Shown here in pieces: positions 26,734 through 36,326 of a stretch of DNA of 64,000 nt. Source of the DNA: Pseudomonas brenneri (GTDB lineage Bacteria > Pseudomonadota > Gammaproteobacteria > Pseudomonadales > Pseudomonadaceae). The position numbers and the translations under genes were made by a program. Under the pieces are notes generated by a model. That model was not told the DNA's origin. It did not search any database and was given only the letters and a program-made list of their open reading frames with translations. The stretch is taken from positions 1 to 64,000 of the forward strand of contig NZ_VFIL01000011.1 in the NCBI RefSeq assembly GCF_007858285.1. The letters run 5' to 3'. Each line of letters begins with the position of its first letter. Positions within the stretch are counted from its first letter, which is position 1.

Positions 26734-26763
26734 TGTAGGAGCATGGCAAGCCAGTCTCCTACA
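26734..26763. repeat. short REP palindrome at the end of agtR
   Basis: TGTAGGAGC and CTCCTACA flank a few bases (26734-26763). The agtR stop codon (TAG on the minus strand) lies in this REP arm. Confidence 0.7.
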
Positions 26764-27388
26764 GGAGTTTGTGCTCCATCGCGTACTTCACCAGTTCTGC
26801 CAGGGAGGTGATGTTGAGCTTCTGCATCAACCGCGCCTTGTGGGTGCTGATGGTCTTGCTGCTCAAGGCCAGTTGCTGGGCGATATCGTTGACATTGGCG
26901 CCTTGGGCCAGGCGCTCGAACACCGAGAACTCACGCTCGGACAACAACGAGTGCAAGGGCCGGGCATCAGTGAGACCGACTTCAAACACCATGCGGTCGG
27001 CCAGGTCCGGGTCGATATAACGCCCGCCCGCGGCCACCTTGCGAATCGCCGTCAACAACAGGGCCGGATCACTGTCCTTGGTCGCATACCCCGCCGCGCC
27101 GACCTTCAGCGCCCGGGCGGCCATTTGCGCTTCGTCATGCATCGACAGCACCAGGATCGCCGGCGGATTGTTCAGCGCGCGAATCCGCGCAATGGCTTCC
27201 AGGCCGTTGACCCCGGGCATCGAGATATCCAGCAACACGACCTCACAGGGTGTATGGCGCAAGGCTTCCAACAGTTGCTCGCCATTCCCCGCCTCACCCA
27301 CCACCAGCAGGTCCTTGGCCAGGCCGATCAACTGCTTGATGCCTTCGCGGACGATGGTGTGGTCTTCGGCTACCAATACGCGGATCAC
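26759..27388 (-). CDS. agtR: NarL/FixJ response regulator AgtR
   Basis: A 209-residue two-component regulator. It has a receiver domain with phospho-acceptor Asp54 in LLDISMPG and a C-terminal LuxR-type helix-turn-helix (about 145-205). It is paired with AgtS, 21 bp upstream on the same strand. In P. aeruginosa AgtSR activates uptake of 5-aminovalerate and 4-aminobutyrate. The stop codon is supplied by a REP arm. Confidence 0.85.
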   Translation of the reverse strand: MIRVLVAEDHTIVREGIKQLIGLAKDLLVVGEAGNGEQLLEALRHTPCEVVLLDISMPGVNGLEAIARIRALNNPPAILVLSMHDEAQMAARALKVGAAGYATKDSDPALLLTAIRKVAAGGRYIDPDLADRMVFEVGLTDARPLHSLLSEREFSVFERLAQGANVNDIAQQLALSSKTISTHKARLMQKLNITSLAELVKYAMEHKLL

Positions 27389-27409
27389 AGGACTTTCCTC
27401 TTATTGTGG

Positions 27410-29803
27410 TTAGGCATCCAGCGGCACTGTCACGCTCAGGGTGGTGCCCTCCCCCAGTTCGCTGTCGAGGGTCAACTGCCCGCCCATGATCAGCACGCGC
27501 TCGCGCATGCCCACCAGGCCAAACGACACCGGACGTCCTGGCGCAGAGACGAAGCCTGCACCATCATCACTGATGGTCAGTCGCAGGTTATCGCCGTCGA
27601 CCACCAGGGTCAGCTCCACAGTATGCGCCTGGGCATGGCGCATGACATTGGTCAGGGCCTCTTGCAGGATGCGGAACAGGCCAATGGCCTTGGCGTCGCT
27701 CAGGGCTGGGAGGTTTTCCGGCACTTGCACCAGGCATGGAATCTGCGTGCGCGCCTCGAACCGCCGCGCCTGCCATTCGATGGCCGAGGCAATCCCGGCG
27801 TCGAGAATCGGCGGGCGCAGCGCGGTGGCCACATCACGGACCAGTTGAAACAACTGCGCGATCAAGCGTTTCATGCTGTTCAGGCGCTCGTGCAGGCCGG
27901 GGTCCAACTGCGCGTAGGCCAACTCGCACATAGAGGTTTCCAGCTTCAACACGGTGAGCATTTGCCCCAGTTCATCGTGGACTTCACGGGCGATGCGCGC
28001 CTTCTCTTCCTCGCGCACGGTTTCCAGGTGGGCCGACAGCTCGCGCAGTTGCGCCCGCGAGGCGTCCAGCTCCAACTCGATACGCTTGCTGTCGCTGATG
28101 TCCCAGACGATCCCGTCCCAGACCACCGCGCCATCGGCCAGGCGCCGGGTAACGGCCTTGATCTCGGCCCAGCGCTGCTCGCCCTGGCGAGTGAGGATGC
28201 GGCCCTGCCACGACCAGTTGCTCTCGCTGTCGATGGCGTGGTCCTGGGTCTGGTGATAACTGGCCCGGTCATCGGGGTGGACCAGGCTGCGAATTCCCAC
28301 ATCACGGTGGCTGAGGAAAGATGGCGAGTACCCCACCAGGCGCTCGCTGCCTTCGCTGATATAGGCAAAGTCGATTTCAGCACTCCGCGCCAACCGCTCC
28401 AGGCGAAATACCATCCCCGGTACATTGGCGGCGATGCCTTGCAGGCGCGCTTCACTTTCCTGCAGGGCGGCCAATGCCCGGCGGCGCTCGGTAACGTCGG
28501 TGAGGTACACCACCAGGTATTCGCCGTCGGCAAAACGCAGGAAACTCAGCGACACATCCGTGGGTAACAGACTGCCATCGGCGCGCAAGCACTGGGTGGC
28601 AAAGCTCTGTGGCCCGTCCTCGCTGGCCCGGGCGCGCTTCCATAGGTGCAGCCAGCGGTCCATGCTCAAGTTGGGTTCGAACTCGATCAGCGGTCGCTCG
28701 ATCAGCGCGCCCGAAGCGTAGCCGAGCATGGCTTCGGCAGCGACGTTGGCGTAGCGAACGTGACTGTCCCAGTTGACCCAGAGGATGCCGACGGTGCTTT
28801 GGTCGATGGAAAACTGGGTCAGGCGCAACGCTTCGGCACCCGCCGCACGGGCGGCGCTTTCTTCACGGGTTGCCAGCAGTTCCTGTTCCAGCACACGCTG
28901 GTGGCGGCGCTGCCACAGGGCAACCGCCAGACAGGCGAGCAACAACAGGCCCAGCAACAGGCTCAGGTTCTGCCAGAACCCCGGCGATTCCGAGAGCCGT
29001 GGGTATTTGGGTTGCAGCCAGCGGGCGTGCAATTGCTCCAGCTCCCGGGCGGGAATCGCCCGCAGGCCGCTCTCGATAATGTCCGCCAAAGGCTGCCAGT
29101 CACGTCGAGTGGCCACCCGCAGCAACTGAGGCAAACCAATATCACCGACCACCGCCAGAGCCGCGAACTCAGGCTCGGCGGACAGACGACTCAACTGCGC
29201 CTCATCAATCACCGCATAGCGCGCCTGCTGGCTGACCAACAATTGCAGGGCCTGGCGCTCCTGGGGCACGCCTTGCAGGTTCAGATTGGGGTAATTGCTG
29301 CGCAAGTAATCGGCCACCGCACTGGGCATGCGCACGGCGACCCGGGAATGTTCGTCGAGTTTTTCCAGGTCTACCGCGCCGCTGCCGTCACGGATGCCCA
29401 CGATATGCTGGGGCACACGCATATACGGGTCGGAAAACAGCCACAGGCGCAGCCCGGCCGGGGTTTGCAGCAGGCCAGGCGCGAGGTCGACCGCGTCTTC
29501 GCGCAAGGCCTCCTCCAACTGCTCTTGCGTGGGGAAGTTGCGCCAGGTCAGTTCGATATTCAACGCCTTGGCCAGCGCCTGCATCAGCTCGACATTGGCC
29601 CCGGACAACCGCTGCAGGCGCCGGTCGTATTGCGCGTAAGGTGCCTGCAACACCACGCCGACCCGCAGTTGCGGGTGCTGCGCCAGCCACTCGCGCTGCT
29701 GGGCGCTGAGCACCGCTGGCGGCACCACGGACGCAGGCGCGGCACTCGCCATCAAGGGAAAGCACAGGTAGCCGATAACCAGCAGACAGCGAAAAATCAT
29801 CAT
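27410..29803 (-). CDS. agtS: hybrid-sensing histidine kinase AgtS (periplasmic binding domain, PAS, HisKA_3)
   Basis: A 797-residue membrane kinase. In order it has a signal peptide (1-22), a periplasmic bacterial SBP type-3 domain (about 38-262), one transmembrane helix (about 277-297), two PAS domains (about 325-570), a HisKA_3 dimerisation region with the phospho-His near residue 609 (REVHDELGQ) and a C-terminal HATPase domain. The SBP part would bind the ligand directly. It is divergent from a DUF3530 gene. Confidence 0.86.
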   Translation of the reverse strand: MMIFRCLLVIGYLCFPLMASAAPASVVPPAVLSAQQREWLAQHPQLRVGVVLQAPYAQYDRRLQRLSGANVELMQALAKALNIELTWRNFPTQEQLEEALREDAVDLAPGLLQTPAGLRLWLFSDPYMRVPQHIVGIRDGSGAVDLEKLDEHSRVAVRMPSAVADYLRSNYPNLNLQGVPQERQALQLLVSQQARYAVIDEAQLSRLSAEPEFAALAVVGDIGLPQLLRVATRRDWQPLADIIESGLRAIPARELEQLHARWLQPKYPRLSESPGFWQNLSLLLGLLLLACLAVALWQRRHQRVLEQELLATREESAARAAGAEALRLTQFSIDQSTVGILWVNWDSHVRYANVAAEAMLGYASGALIERPLIEFEPNLSMDRWLHLWKRARASEDGPQSFATQCLRADGSLLPTDVSLSFLRFADGEYLVVYLTDVTERRRALAALQESEARLQGIAANVPGMVFRLERLARSAEIDFAYISEGSERLVGYSPSFLSHRDVGIRSLVHPDDRASYHQTQDHAIDSESNWSWQGRILTRQGEQRWAEIKAVTRRLADGAVVWDGIVWDISDSKRIELELDASRAQLRELSAHLETVREEEKARIAREVHDELGQMLTVLKLETSMCELAYAQLDPGLHERLNSMKRLIAQLFQLVRDVATALRPPILDAGIASAIEWQARRFEARTQIPCLVQVPENLPALSDAKAIGLFRILQEALTNVMRHAQAHTVELTLVVDGDNLRLTISDDGAGFVSAPGRPVSFGLVGMRERVLIMGGQLTLDSELGEGTTLSVTVPLDA

Positions 29804-29861
29804 TCACATCTCACATCCAACCCATTAGGCTGCCGGGATCACTTCTGGCCGGAATTGCACT

Positions 29862-30839
29862 ATGCCCCTGCTTCACCATTCGACACTGCCAGCATTGTGC
29901 CTGTCGCTCCTGTTTACCAGCACCTTTTGCGTGCAGGCGGCGGACACCGAGCCGGCTACCGCCGAAAAACCAGTGCAACGCCTGCCTCTGCCCGAGCGCA
30001 GCCAGGAGGAAGCCAACGCCCTTGAGCGGCAACTGCCACCCCAGGAGCAGCAACAATTGCAGGCAGGCGACGAGTCGTTCCTGGCCCTGTGGAAGCCGGC
30101 CAACAGCGCCGAACCGCAAGGTGTGGTGATTATCGTGCCGGGTGCCGGGGAAACTGCTGACTGGCCGCAGGCAATCGGGCCTTTGCGCCAGAAGTTGCCG
30201 GATGCCGCCTGGGGCAGCCTGAGTCTGTCGCTACCCGACCTGAGCCTGGACACCCTGCCGCCTCGGGTCATCCAGGCTCCCGACGCGGCCGTCGACACCA
30301 GCAGCAAGGATGCCAGCACCGCCGCGCCCAAACCGATCGAACAGGCGGCCAGCGCCGAAGCCGAGGGCACCGACCCGGCCGTGGTTGCCGGCGTGGATGA
30401 GCAGGACAAGACCGATGCGACACGGATCTTCGCCCGTATCGATGCCGCCGTGGCCTTCGCCCAGACCCAGAGCGCCCGCAGTGTGGTGGTGCTGGGGCAC
30501 GGCACCGGGGCCTGGTGGGCAGCCCGCTACCTGAGCGAAAAACAACCCACCCAGGTGCAGAAATTCATCATGGTCGCCGCGCAAACGCCGGTGGGTCGTC
30601 AACCGGACCTGCAACAGTTGGCGCCGACCTTGAAGCTGGCGACCGCCGATGTCTTCTACCAGGACAACGCCTTGGCAAGCAAAATGGCGCTGGAACGCAG
30701 CCAGGCGAGCAAGCGGCTGAAGAATGACAACTACAAGCAAGTGTCGTTGAAGACCATCCCCGGTAATAGCTCGGCCGGGCAGGAACAGTTGTACCGACGC
30801 ATTCGCGGCTGGTTGAACCCGCAAAACAGCGGAAGCTGA
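29862..30839 (+). CDS. DUF3530 family protein (alpha/beta hydrolase-like)
   Basis: A 325-residue protein with a signal peptide (about 1-26, ending CVQAA). The rest contains a short alpha/beta hydrolase-like core. A GHGTG motif stands in VVLGHGTGAWWAARYL near residue 210, where a nucleophile elbow GxSxG would lie; the nucleophile Ser is not obvious. The middle is Ala/Glu rich and probably unstructured. Function unknown. It ends shortly before a REPIN and is convergent with djlA. Confidence 0.72.
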   Translation: MPLLHHSTLPALCLSLLFTSTFCVQAADTEPATAEKPVQRLPLPERSQEEANALERQLPPQEQQQLQAGDESFLALWKPANSAEPQGVVIIVPGAGETADWPQAIGPLRQKLPDAAWGSLSLSLPDLSLDTLPPRVIQAPDAAVDTSSKDASTAAPKPIEQAASAEAEGTDPAVVAGVDEQDKTDATRIFARIDAAVAFAQTQSARSVVVLGHGTGAWWAARYLSEKQPTQVQKFIMVAAQTPVGRQPDLQQLAPTLKLATADVFYQDNALASKMALERSQASKRLKNDNYKQVSLKTIPGNSSAGQEQLYRRIRGWLNPQNSGS

Positions 30840-30848
30840 CCGCCCCCT

Positions 30849-30946
30849 TGTAGGAGCGAGCTTGCTCGCGAAAAACCTGAGGTCGCCGCGTTTAGCCAGA
30901 ATAAACGCATTGAGCTTACGTTTTTCGCGAGCAAGCTCGCTCCTAC
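30849..30946. repeat. REPIN between DUF3530 gene and djlA
   Basis: TGTAGGAGCGAGCTTGCTCGCG and its inverted copy at 30923-30946 flank about 50 bp. Arms are identical in type to the REPIN at 10366. Confidence 0.9.
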
Positions 30947-30952
30947 AGGGGC

Positions 30953-31720
30953 TCAGCGGAAATTGCGCTGCTCGCGAATGATCGTGTAGGCACTATGCAG
31001 TTCCCGCGTACGTTCCGTGGCCTCGCGTACCTGCACGGGGCTGGCGCCGCTGCCGGCAATCTTGTCCGGGTGATGGCGGCTGAGCAGCCGTCGATAGGCA
31101 CGCTTGATGGCCGCAGGCTCGGTAGTGGTGCTCACGCCGAGAATCTGCAGGGCTTCCTGGTAGGTGCCACCGCGAGTGGCCAGGGGTTTGCGCTCCGGCT
31201 CGTAATCTTGAGCCAGGGCCTGGATCTGTTGCGGCGTCCACCCCAGCCACTTACCCCAGAGTTCGATCAGGTCGCGCTCGGCATGGCTGGCCTTGCCGTC
31301 GGCCCAGACCATGCGCCAGCAGGCGCGCAGCACGCCTTCTGCCGCATGGGGCTGGGCCTTGAGCACACGCAGGTAACTGCGCACGCGATCGGTCCCCGAC
31401 TTGCCCCGATTGAACGCCGCAATCGCACGGCGCTGGGCCGGCTCGGTCATATCCAGCGAACGCATTTCCACCCGCGCCTGCTGGATATGCCCGTCCACCA
31501 CCCGCCCGTTGCTCTTGGCCAGACGACCCAGCAACACAAACAGCAATTCGTCATTACGCAGCGCCGGACGGCCGCCCAGGCGCTCGCGCAGGTGCGCCCA
31601 ACTGCGCAATTGCAGGCGCCGATCCAGCGCCTGGCCCAATAACGCACCCAACATGGCCCCCGGAATGCTGGCGATGGCAAACCCCGCCCCGGCTCCGATC
31701 AGAGTCCCTGGCCACAGCAT
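30953..31720 (-). CDS. djlA: DjlA-like co-chaperone with TerB and J domains
   Basis: A 255-residue protein. It has an N-terminal Gly/Ala-rich membrane segment (GAGAGFAIASIPGAMLGALLG), a TerB-like middle domain and a C-terminal J domain with the HPD motif in RRLLSRHHPDKI near residue 225. It would stimulate DnaK at the inner membrane. It follows murU by 1 bp on the same strand. Confidence 0.82.
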   Translation of the reverse strand: MLWPGTLIGAGAGFAIASIPGAMLGALLGQALDRRLQLRSWAHLRERLGGRPALRNDELLFVLLGRLAKSNGRVVDGHIQQARVEMRSLDMTEPAQRRAIAAFNRGKSGTDRVRSYLRVLKAQPHAAEGVLRACWRMVWADGKASHAERDLIELWGKWLGWTPQQIQALAQDYEPERKPLATRGGTYQEALQILGVSTTTEPAAIKRAYRRLLSRHHPDKIAGSGASPVQVREATERTRELHSAYTIIREQRNFR

Positions 31721-31721
31721 C

Positions 31722-32396
31722 TTACTGGCCCACGGTCAGCAGGTTTTCGACCTGCGCCAGGCGCTCCAGCGTACCGACGTCAATCCAGCGTCCATCCATG
31801 TGTTCCCCCGTGACCAAGCCTTGAGCCATCGCTGTGCGCAACAACGGCGCCAGCTTGAAGGCACCGGCACTGCAACCCGCGAACAGTTTGGGGTGCAACA
31901 CCGAAATGCCACTGAAGGTCAGGTTATCGGCACCGGGCGCGGCATCATGAAGCAAACCGTCCTTGATATAGAAATCGCCACCGCTGGGATGATGCGCCGG
32001 GTTGTCGACCATCACCAGATGCGCCAGGCCGCTTGGGGGCTGCTTGAGGCGGGCAAAGTCGTAGTCGGTCCAGATATCGCCATTGACCACCAGGAACGGC
32101 TCGTCGCCCAGCAAGGGCAAGGCCTGGAAAATCCCGCCGCCGGTTTCCAGGGGCTCGCCTTCCGGGGAATAGCGGATCCGCAGGCCGAATTGCGCGCCGT
32201 CCCCCAGATAACTCTCGATCTGCTGGCCCAGCCAGGCATGGTTGATGACGATATCGGTGAATCCCGCTTTCGCCAGCGCCTCCAGGTGATACTCGATCAG
32301 GCGCTTGCCACCGGCCTGGACCAGTGGCTTGGGGGTGTGCAAGGTCAGCGGGCGCATCCGCTCACCCTTGCCTGCTGCGAGGATCATGGCCTTCAT
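31722..32396 (-). CDS. murU: N-acetylmuramate alpha-1-phosphate uridylyltransferase
   Basis: Nucleotidyltransferase that makes UDP-MurNAc from MurNAc-1-phosphate, a peptidoglycan recycling step known in Pseudomonas that bypasses de novo synthesis and gives intrinsic fosfomycin tolerance. The 224-residue protein has the N-terminal signature LAAGKGERMRPLT and the VVNGDIWTDYD metal-binding region. It overlaps amgK by 4 bp. Confidence 0.9.
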   Translation of the reverse strand: MKAMILAAGKGERMRPLTLHTPKPLVQAGGKRLIEYHLEALAKAGFTDIVINHAWLGQQIESYLGDGAQFGLRIRYSPEGEPLETGGGIFQALPLLGDEPFLVVNGDIWTDYDFARLKQPPSGLAHLVMVDNPAHHPSGGDFYIKDGLLHDAAPGADNLTFSGISVLHPKLFAGCSAGAFKLAPLLRTAMAQGLVTGEHMDGRWIDVGTLERLAQVENLLTVGQ

Positions 32397-33418
32397 GCGT
32401 GGGCCTCGGCCGGTTGGCGCAGGCTGGCCAGCAACTCGCCCAATTCAGCCAGCTCCGGGCGATCCACCAACACCGCTTCTATATAAGCAAAGAAGCGCGG
32501 CACGTCCGCCAGGTAGCGCGGCTTGCCATCACGGTGGCAGATACGCGCGAAGATACCGATGACCTTGAGGTGACGCTGCACCCCCATCAAGTCGCTGGCA
32601 CGCAGGAAGTCTTCAAAATCCGCCTGTACCGGGATGCCCAATTGGCCAGCACGCTGCCAATAGCCGCGCTGCCATTCACGCACCCGCGCCTGGGGCCAAC
32701 TGAGGAAGGCGTCCTTGAACAGGCAGGTGATGTCGTAGGTGACGGGGCCGTAGACCGCATCCTGGAAGTCCAGCACGCCAGGGTTCGGAACGCTGATCAT
32801 CAGGTTGCGCGGCATATAGTCGCGATGCACCAAGACCTTGGGCTGGGCCAGGGCGCTGTCGATCAACAATTGGCTGACCCGTTGCCACAGGGCCAGTTGC
32901 TGCTCGTCAAGCTCGATGCCCAGGTGCCGGCGCACGTACCACTCGGGAAACAGCTCAAGTTCGCGGCGCAACAATGCCACGTCATAGCTGGGCAACCCGG
33001 CGTCCATCGGCAATTGCTGGAAAGCCAGCAGCGCGTCGATGGCATCGGCAAACAATTGATCGGCATTTTCGCCGTCAATCACATCCAAATAGGTTTTTTG
33101 GCCAAGGTCGTTAAGCAAAAGAAAGCCCTGGGACAAATCTTCTGCATATATTTGCGGAACATTTATGTCTGATTTCGCCAGCATTCGAGCGATATCGACG
33201 AAAGGTTTGCAGTTTTCCTGGGGGGGCGGAGCGTCCATCACAATGAATGTGCGGCCCTCGCCCTCCCAGCGGAAGTACCGCCTGAAACTCGCGTCGCTGC
33301 TGGCCCCGGTCAATGTGGCCGGGGGCACGGCACCCCAACCCTGAGTCGCAAAAAGGATAGGTAACTGCTGATCAAGCCAGACTTTCAGGTGTTGCAAACG
33401 TAGATCTTGGTCGGGCAT
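32393..33418 (-). CDS. amgK: N-acetylmuramate/N-acetylglucosamine kinase AmgK
   Basis: Kinase of the aminoglycoside phosphotransferase fold. In P. putida and P. aeruginosa it phosphorylates MurNAc at the anomeric carbon for MurU. The 341 residues carry the catalytic loop VLVHRDYMPRNLMI near residue 200 and the metal-binding VLDFQDAVYG. It is the first gene of amgK-murU-djlA and divergent from lptD, 130 bp apart. Confidence 0.9.
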   Translation of the reverse strand: MPDQDLRLQHLKVWLDQQLPILFATQGWGAVPPATLTGASSDASFRRYFRWEGEGRTFIVMDAPPPQENCKPFVDIARMLAKSDINVPQIYAEDLSQGFLLLNDLGQKTYLDVIDGENADQLFADAIDALLAFQQLPMDAGLPSYDVALLRRELELFPEWYVRRHLGIELDEQQLALWQRVSQLLIDSALAQPKVLVHRDYMPRNLMISVPNPGVLDFQDAVYGPVTYDITCLFKDAFLSWPQARVREWQRGYWQRAGQLGIPVQADFEDFLRASDLMGVQRHLKVIGIFARICHRDGKPRYLADVPRFFAYIEAVLVDRPELAELGELLASLRQPAEAHA

Positions 33419-33548
33419 TACAAGGGTCTCCGACGGCGCTAGCCGTCAAGCGGGTCATGCTTTATTATCACCCATCTTTTTCAGACCATCGAGAGGCGTG
33501 CGGCCCACACCGCGGGCAGATGGCACGCAGGAAGCCCGGACTAATAAG

Positions 33549-36326
33549 ATGGCATTGAAATCCCCCGCGTTTCGTAGAAAATTTCCGTTGCTGGTAACCG
33601 GCAGTCTGCTGGCCATGCAACCCTTCGCCACCTCATTCGTGGTCGCCGCGGAACAGTATGACTGCTCAGTCTCTGCTTCGGGTGCCTGGGATTGCGCGCC
33701 GAAAGCCAGCGCAGCCCCTTTGCCACCGCGTCCGGTGCATGACGGCAGTGCCGTCAGCTCGGCCAACAGCATGCCGCAAGGCGAAGCTGCAGGCGCCGAA
33801 GCCGTGCCGCAGACCAAGCTGGTCACCGAATCCAAGGGCCGTGGCCTGCGTTCGCGCAGCGCCGACTACAGCCACCTGGACTGGGTCCCTCGGGAAAACC
33901 TCACCGCCGCGCAACTGGCCGAAACCGGTCCTTATTGCGCCGGTGCGTACGTCGAGCCGATCCGTCCTGGCATGAACGACAAGACGAACAAGAGCGACGC
34001 GCCGACCTTCATCGGTGCCAAGGCCTCTCGTTACGAGCAGGAAACCCAAGTGGCCACCCTGGCCGGTGACGTGGTCATGCGCCAGGGCAGCATGCAGGTC
34101 GAGGCCGAAGAGGCCAGCCTGTACCAAGCTGAAAACCGTGGCGAGCTGAACGGCAACGTCCGCCTGCGCGACAATGGCGCGCTGATCGTCGGCGACCATG
34201 CCCAAGTCCAGTTGGACACCGGCGCCGCGCAGATCGACAACGCCGAATACGTGATGCACAAATCGCGCATCCGCGGTAACGCGCTGTACGCCAAGCGTGC
34301 CGAAAACGCGATCATCCGTCTCAAGGACGGTACGTACACCACCTGCGAGCCGGACAGCAATGCCTGGCAACTGCGCGGCAACAACATCACGTTGAACCCG
34401 GCCACCGGCTTCGGTACGGCGACCAACGCGACGTTGCGGGTCAAGAACATCCCGATCCTGTACACCCCGTACATCTACTTCCCGATTGACGATCGTCGTC
34501 AGTCCGGCTTCCTGCCGCCGAGCTTCAGTTCGGGCGGGGAAAGTGGCTTTACGCTGGTGACGCCTTACTACTTCAATCTGGCGCCGAACTACGATGCCAC
34601 GTTGTATCCGCGCTACATGACCAAGCGTGGCTTGCTGATGGAAGGCGAATTCCGCTACCTCACCAAGTCCAGCGAAGGTCAGGTCGGCGGTGCTTACCTG
34701 AACGACGACAACGACGAACGCAGCAAGCAGACGGATTTCGAGAAAACCCGCTGGATGCTCAACTGGCAGCACAAGGGCGGCCTGGATTCGCGCGTCATGA
34801 CTGAAGTCGACTACACCGACATCAGCGACCCGTACTACTTCCAGGATCTGCAGACTGATCAGATTGGTGTTGAGCGGCGTGATGCGCTTAACCAGCAAGG
34901 TGCGGTCAACTATCGTGGTGACAACTACAATGCGCGACTGAACTTGCAAGCGTATAAGTTGGCGACGATTTCCCAGATTACGCCGTATAACAAGCTGCCA
35001 CAGATCACCTTTACTGGTTCGTTGCCGTACCATCCAGGCGGCCTGAACTTTGCGTATGAGACCGAAGCCGTAAGGTTTGACCGGGATCTTGAGACCGGGG
35101 ACTTTATTGACAAGGATGGTGTGACCACTACCGCACGTCTTGACACAAACGTCAGAGGTCTTACCCGAGCCAATGGCACGCGACTGAATGCGGCGCCAAG
35201 CGTTTCGTTGCCAATGAACTGGAGCTACGGTTTCATCACGCCGAAGCTGAAGTACGCCTATACCAAGTATGATCTTGACCTTGATAATAGAGGCAAAGGA
35301 CAAATGGTTGCGGCTGGCCAGACGTTCAATAGCTCTCAAGACCGCTCCATTCCGATTGCCAGTGTCGACAGCGGCTTGTATTTCGACCGCGCCACCCAGT
35401 GGTTCGGCAAGAACTACAACCAGACGTTGGAGCCGCGCCTGTTCTATCTCTATGTTCCAGAGAAAGACCAGTCCGACATTCCTGTGTTCGATACCAGTGA
35501 AAGCTCGTTCAGCTACAGCTCGCTCTTTCGCGACAACCGCTTCTCGGGTACCGACCGTATCGGTGACGAAAACAAACTGTCTCTGGGCGTGACCAGCCGC
35601 TGGATCGAAGAAAACGGCTTTGAGCGTCAGCGCGTTTCCGTCGGCCAGGCCTTGTACTTTAAGGACCGCGAAGTACAACTGCCTGGAATCGTGGCCGCAG
35701 ACCGCGAAGACTCGCAGTCTGACGTCTCGCCAATCGCCCTCGACTACGAGTTCCGCTTCAACCGTGATTGGCGCGCCACTGCCGACTACAACTGGGACAC
35801 TGAAAACCACAGTGCCCGTTCCGGCAGCGCGATGTTCCACTACCAGCCGGAAGACAACCCGAACAAGGTTATCAACGTCGGTTACCGCTATCGCAATGAC
35901 CAGGTGGTTTACGACCAGTTGACCGGTAAATGGCAATTCGGTGGTGACTACGGCCAGGTAGGCGATGCGAACTACGTGAAGGATTACTACAAAATCCAGC
36001 AACACGACTTCTCGATGATGTGGCCGATCGTTCCGCAGTGGAACCTGATCACCCGCTGGCAGTATGACTATGCACGCAACCGTACCCTGGAAGCCTTCGG
36101 TGGTTTCGAGTACGACAACTGCTGCTGGAAACTGCGCGTGATCAACCGTTATTGGGTTTCCAACGACGAATACACCCAGATCGCCCCGCTGAACGAAAAA
36201 GGCGACCACGGGCTCTTCCTCCAAATCGTCCTCAAGGGACTCGGCGGCCTGACTGGCGCCAAGGTAGAGAGCTTCCTCGACAAAGGCATCCAAGGTTATC
36301 GTGAACGTGAAGATCAAGCTTTCTGA
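33549..36326 (+). CDS. lptD: LPS-assembly protein LptD
   Basis: Outer-membrane beta-barrel that inserts lipopolysaccharide together with LptE. The 925-residue protein has a signal peptide, N-terminal cysteines (QYDCSVS and WDCAPK), a periplasmic LptA-like domain (about 170-300, KASRYEQETQVATLAGDVVM onward) and a large C-terminal barrel. Late adjacent cysteines (DNCCWK) correspond to the disulfide partners known in E. coli. The start MALKSP precedes the hydrophobic segment. Codon use changes between about 34860 and 35340. surA overlaps its 3' end by 26 bp. Confidence 0.95.
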   Translation: MALKSPAFRRKFPLLVTGSLLAMQPFATSFVVAAEQYDCSVSASGAWDCAPKASAAPLPPRPVHDGSAVSSANSMPQGEAAGAEAVPQTKLVTESKGRGLRSRSADYSHLDWVPRENLTAAQLAETGPYCAGAYVEPIRPGMNDKTNKSDAPTFIGAKASRYEQETQVATLAGDVVMRQGSMQVEAEEASLYQAENRGELNGNVRLRDNGALIVGDHAQVQLDTGAAQIDNAEYVMHKSRIRGNALYAKRAENAIIRLKDGTYTTCEPDSNAWQLRGNNITLNPATGFGTATNATLRVKNIPILYTPYIYFPIDDRRQSGFLPPSFSSGGESGFTLVTPYYFNLAPNYDATLYPRYMTKRGLLMEGEFRYLTKSSEGQVGGAYLNDDNDERSKQTDFEKTRWMLNWQHKGGLDSRVMTEVDYTDISDPYYFQDLQTDQIGVERRDALNQQGAVNYRGDNYNARLNLQAYKLATISQITPYNKLPQITFTGSLPYHPGGLNFAYETEAVRFDRDLETGDFIDKDGVTTTARLDTNVRGLTRANGTRLNAAPSVSLPMNWSYGFITPKLKYAYTKYDLDLDNRGKGQMVAAGQTFNSSQDRSIPIASVDSGLYFDRATQWFGKNYNQTLEPRLFYLYVPEKDQSDIPVFDTSESSFSYSSLFRDNRFSGTDRIGDENKLSLGVTSRWIEENGFERQRVSVGQALYFKDREVQLPGIVAADREDSQSDVSPIALDYEFRFNRDWRATADYNWDTENHSARSGSAMFHYQPEDNPNKVINVGYRYRNDQVVYDQLTGKWQFGGDYGQVGDANYVKDYYKIQQHDFSMMWPIVPQWNLITRWQYDYARNRTLEAFGGFEYDNCCWKLRVINRYWVSNDEYTQIAPLNEKGDHGLFLQIVLKGLGGLTGAKVESFLDKGIQGYREREDQAF

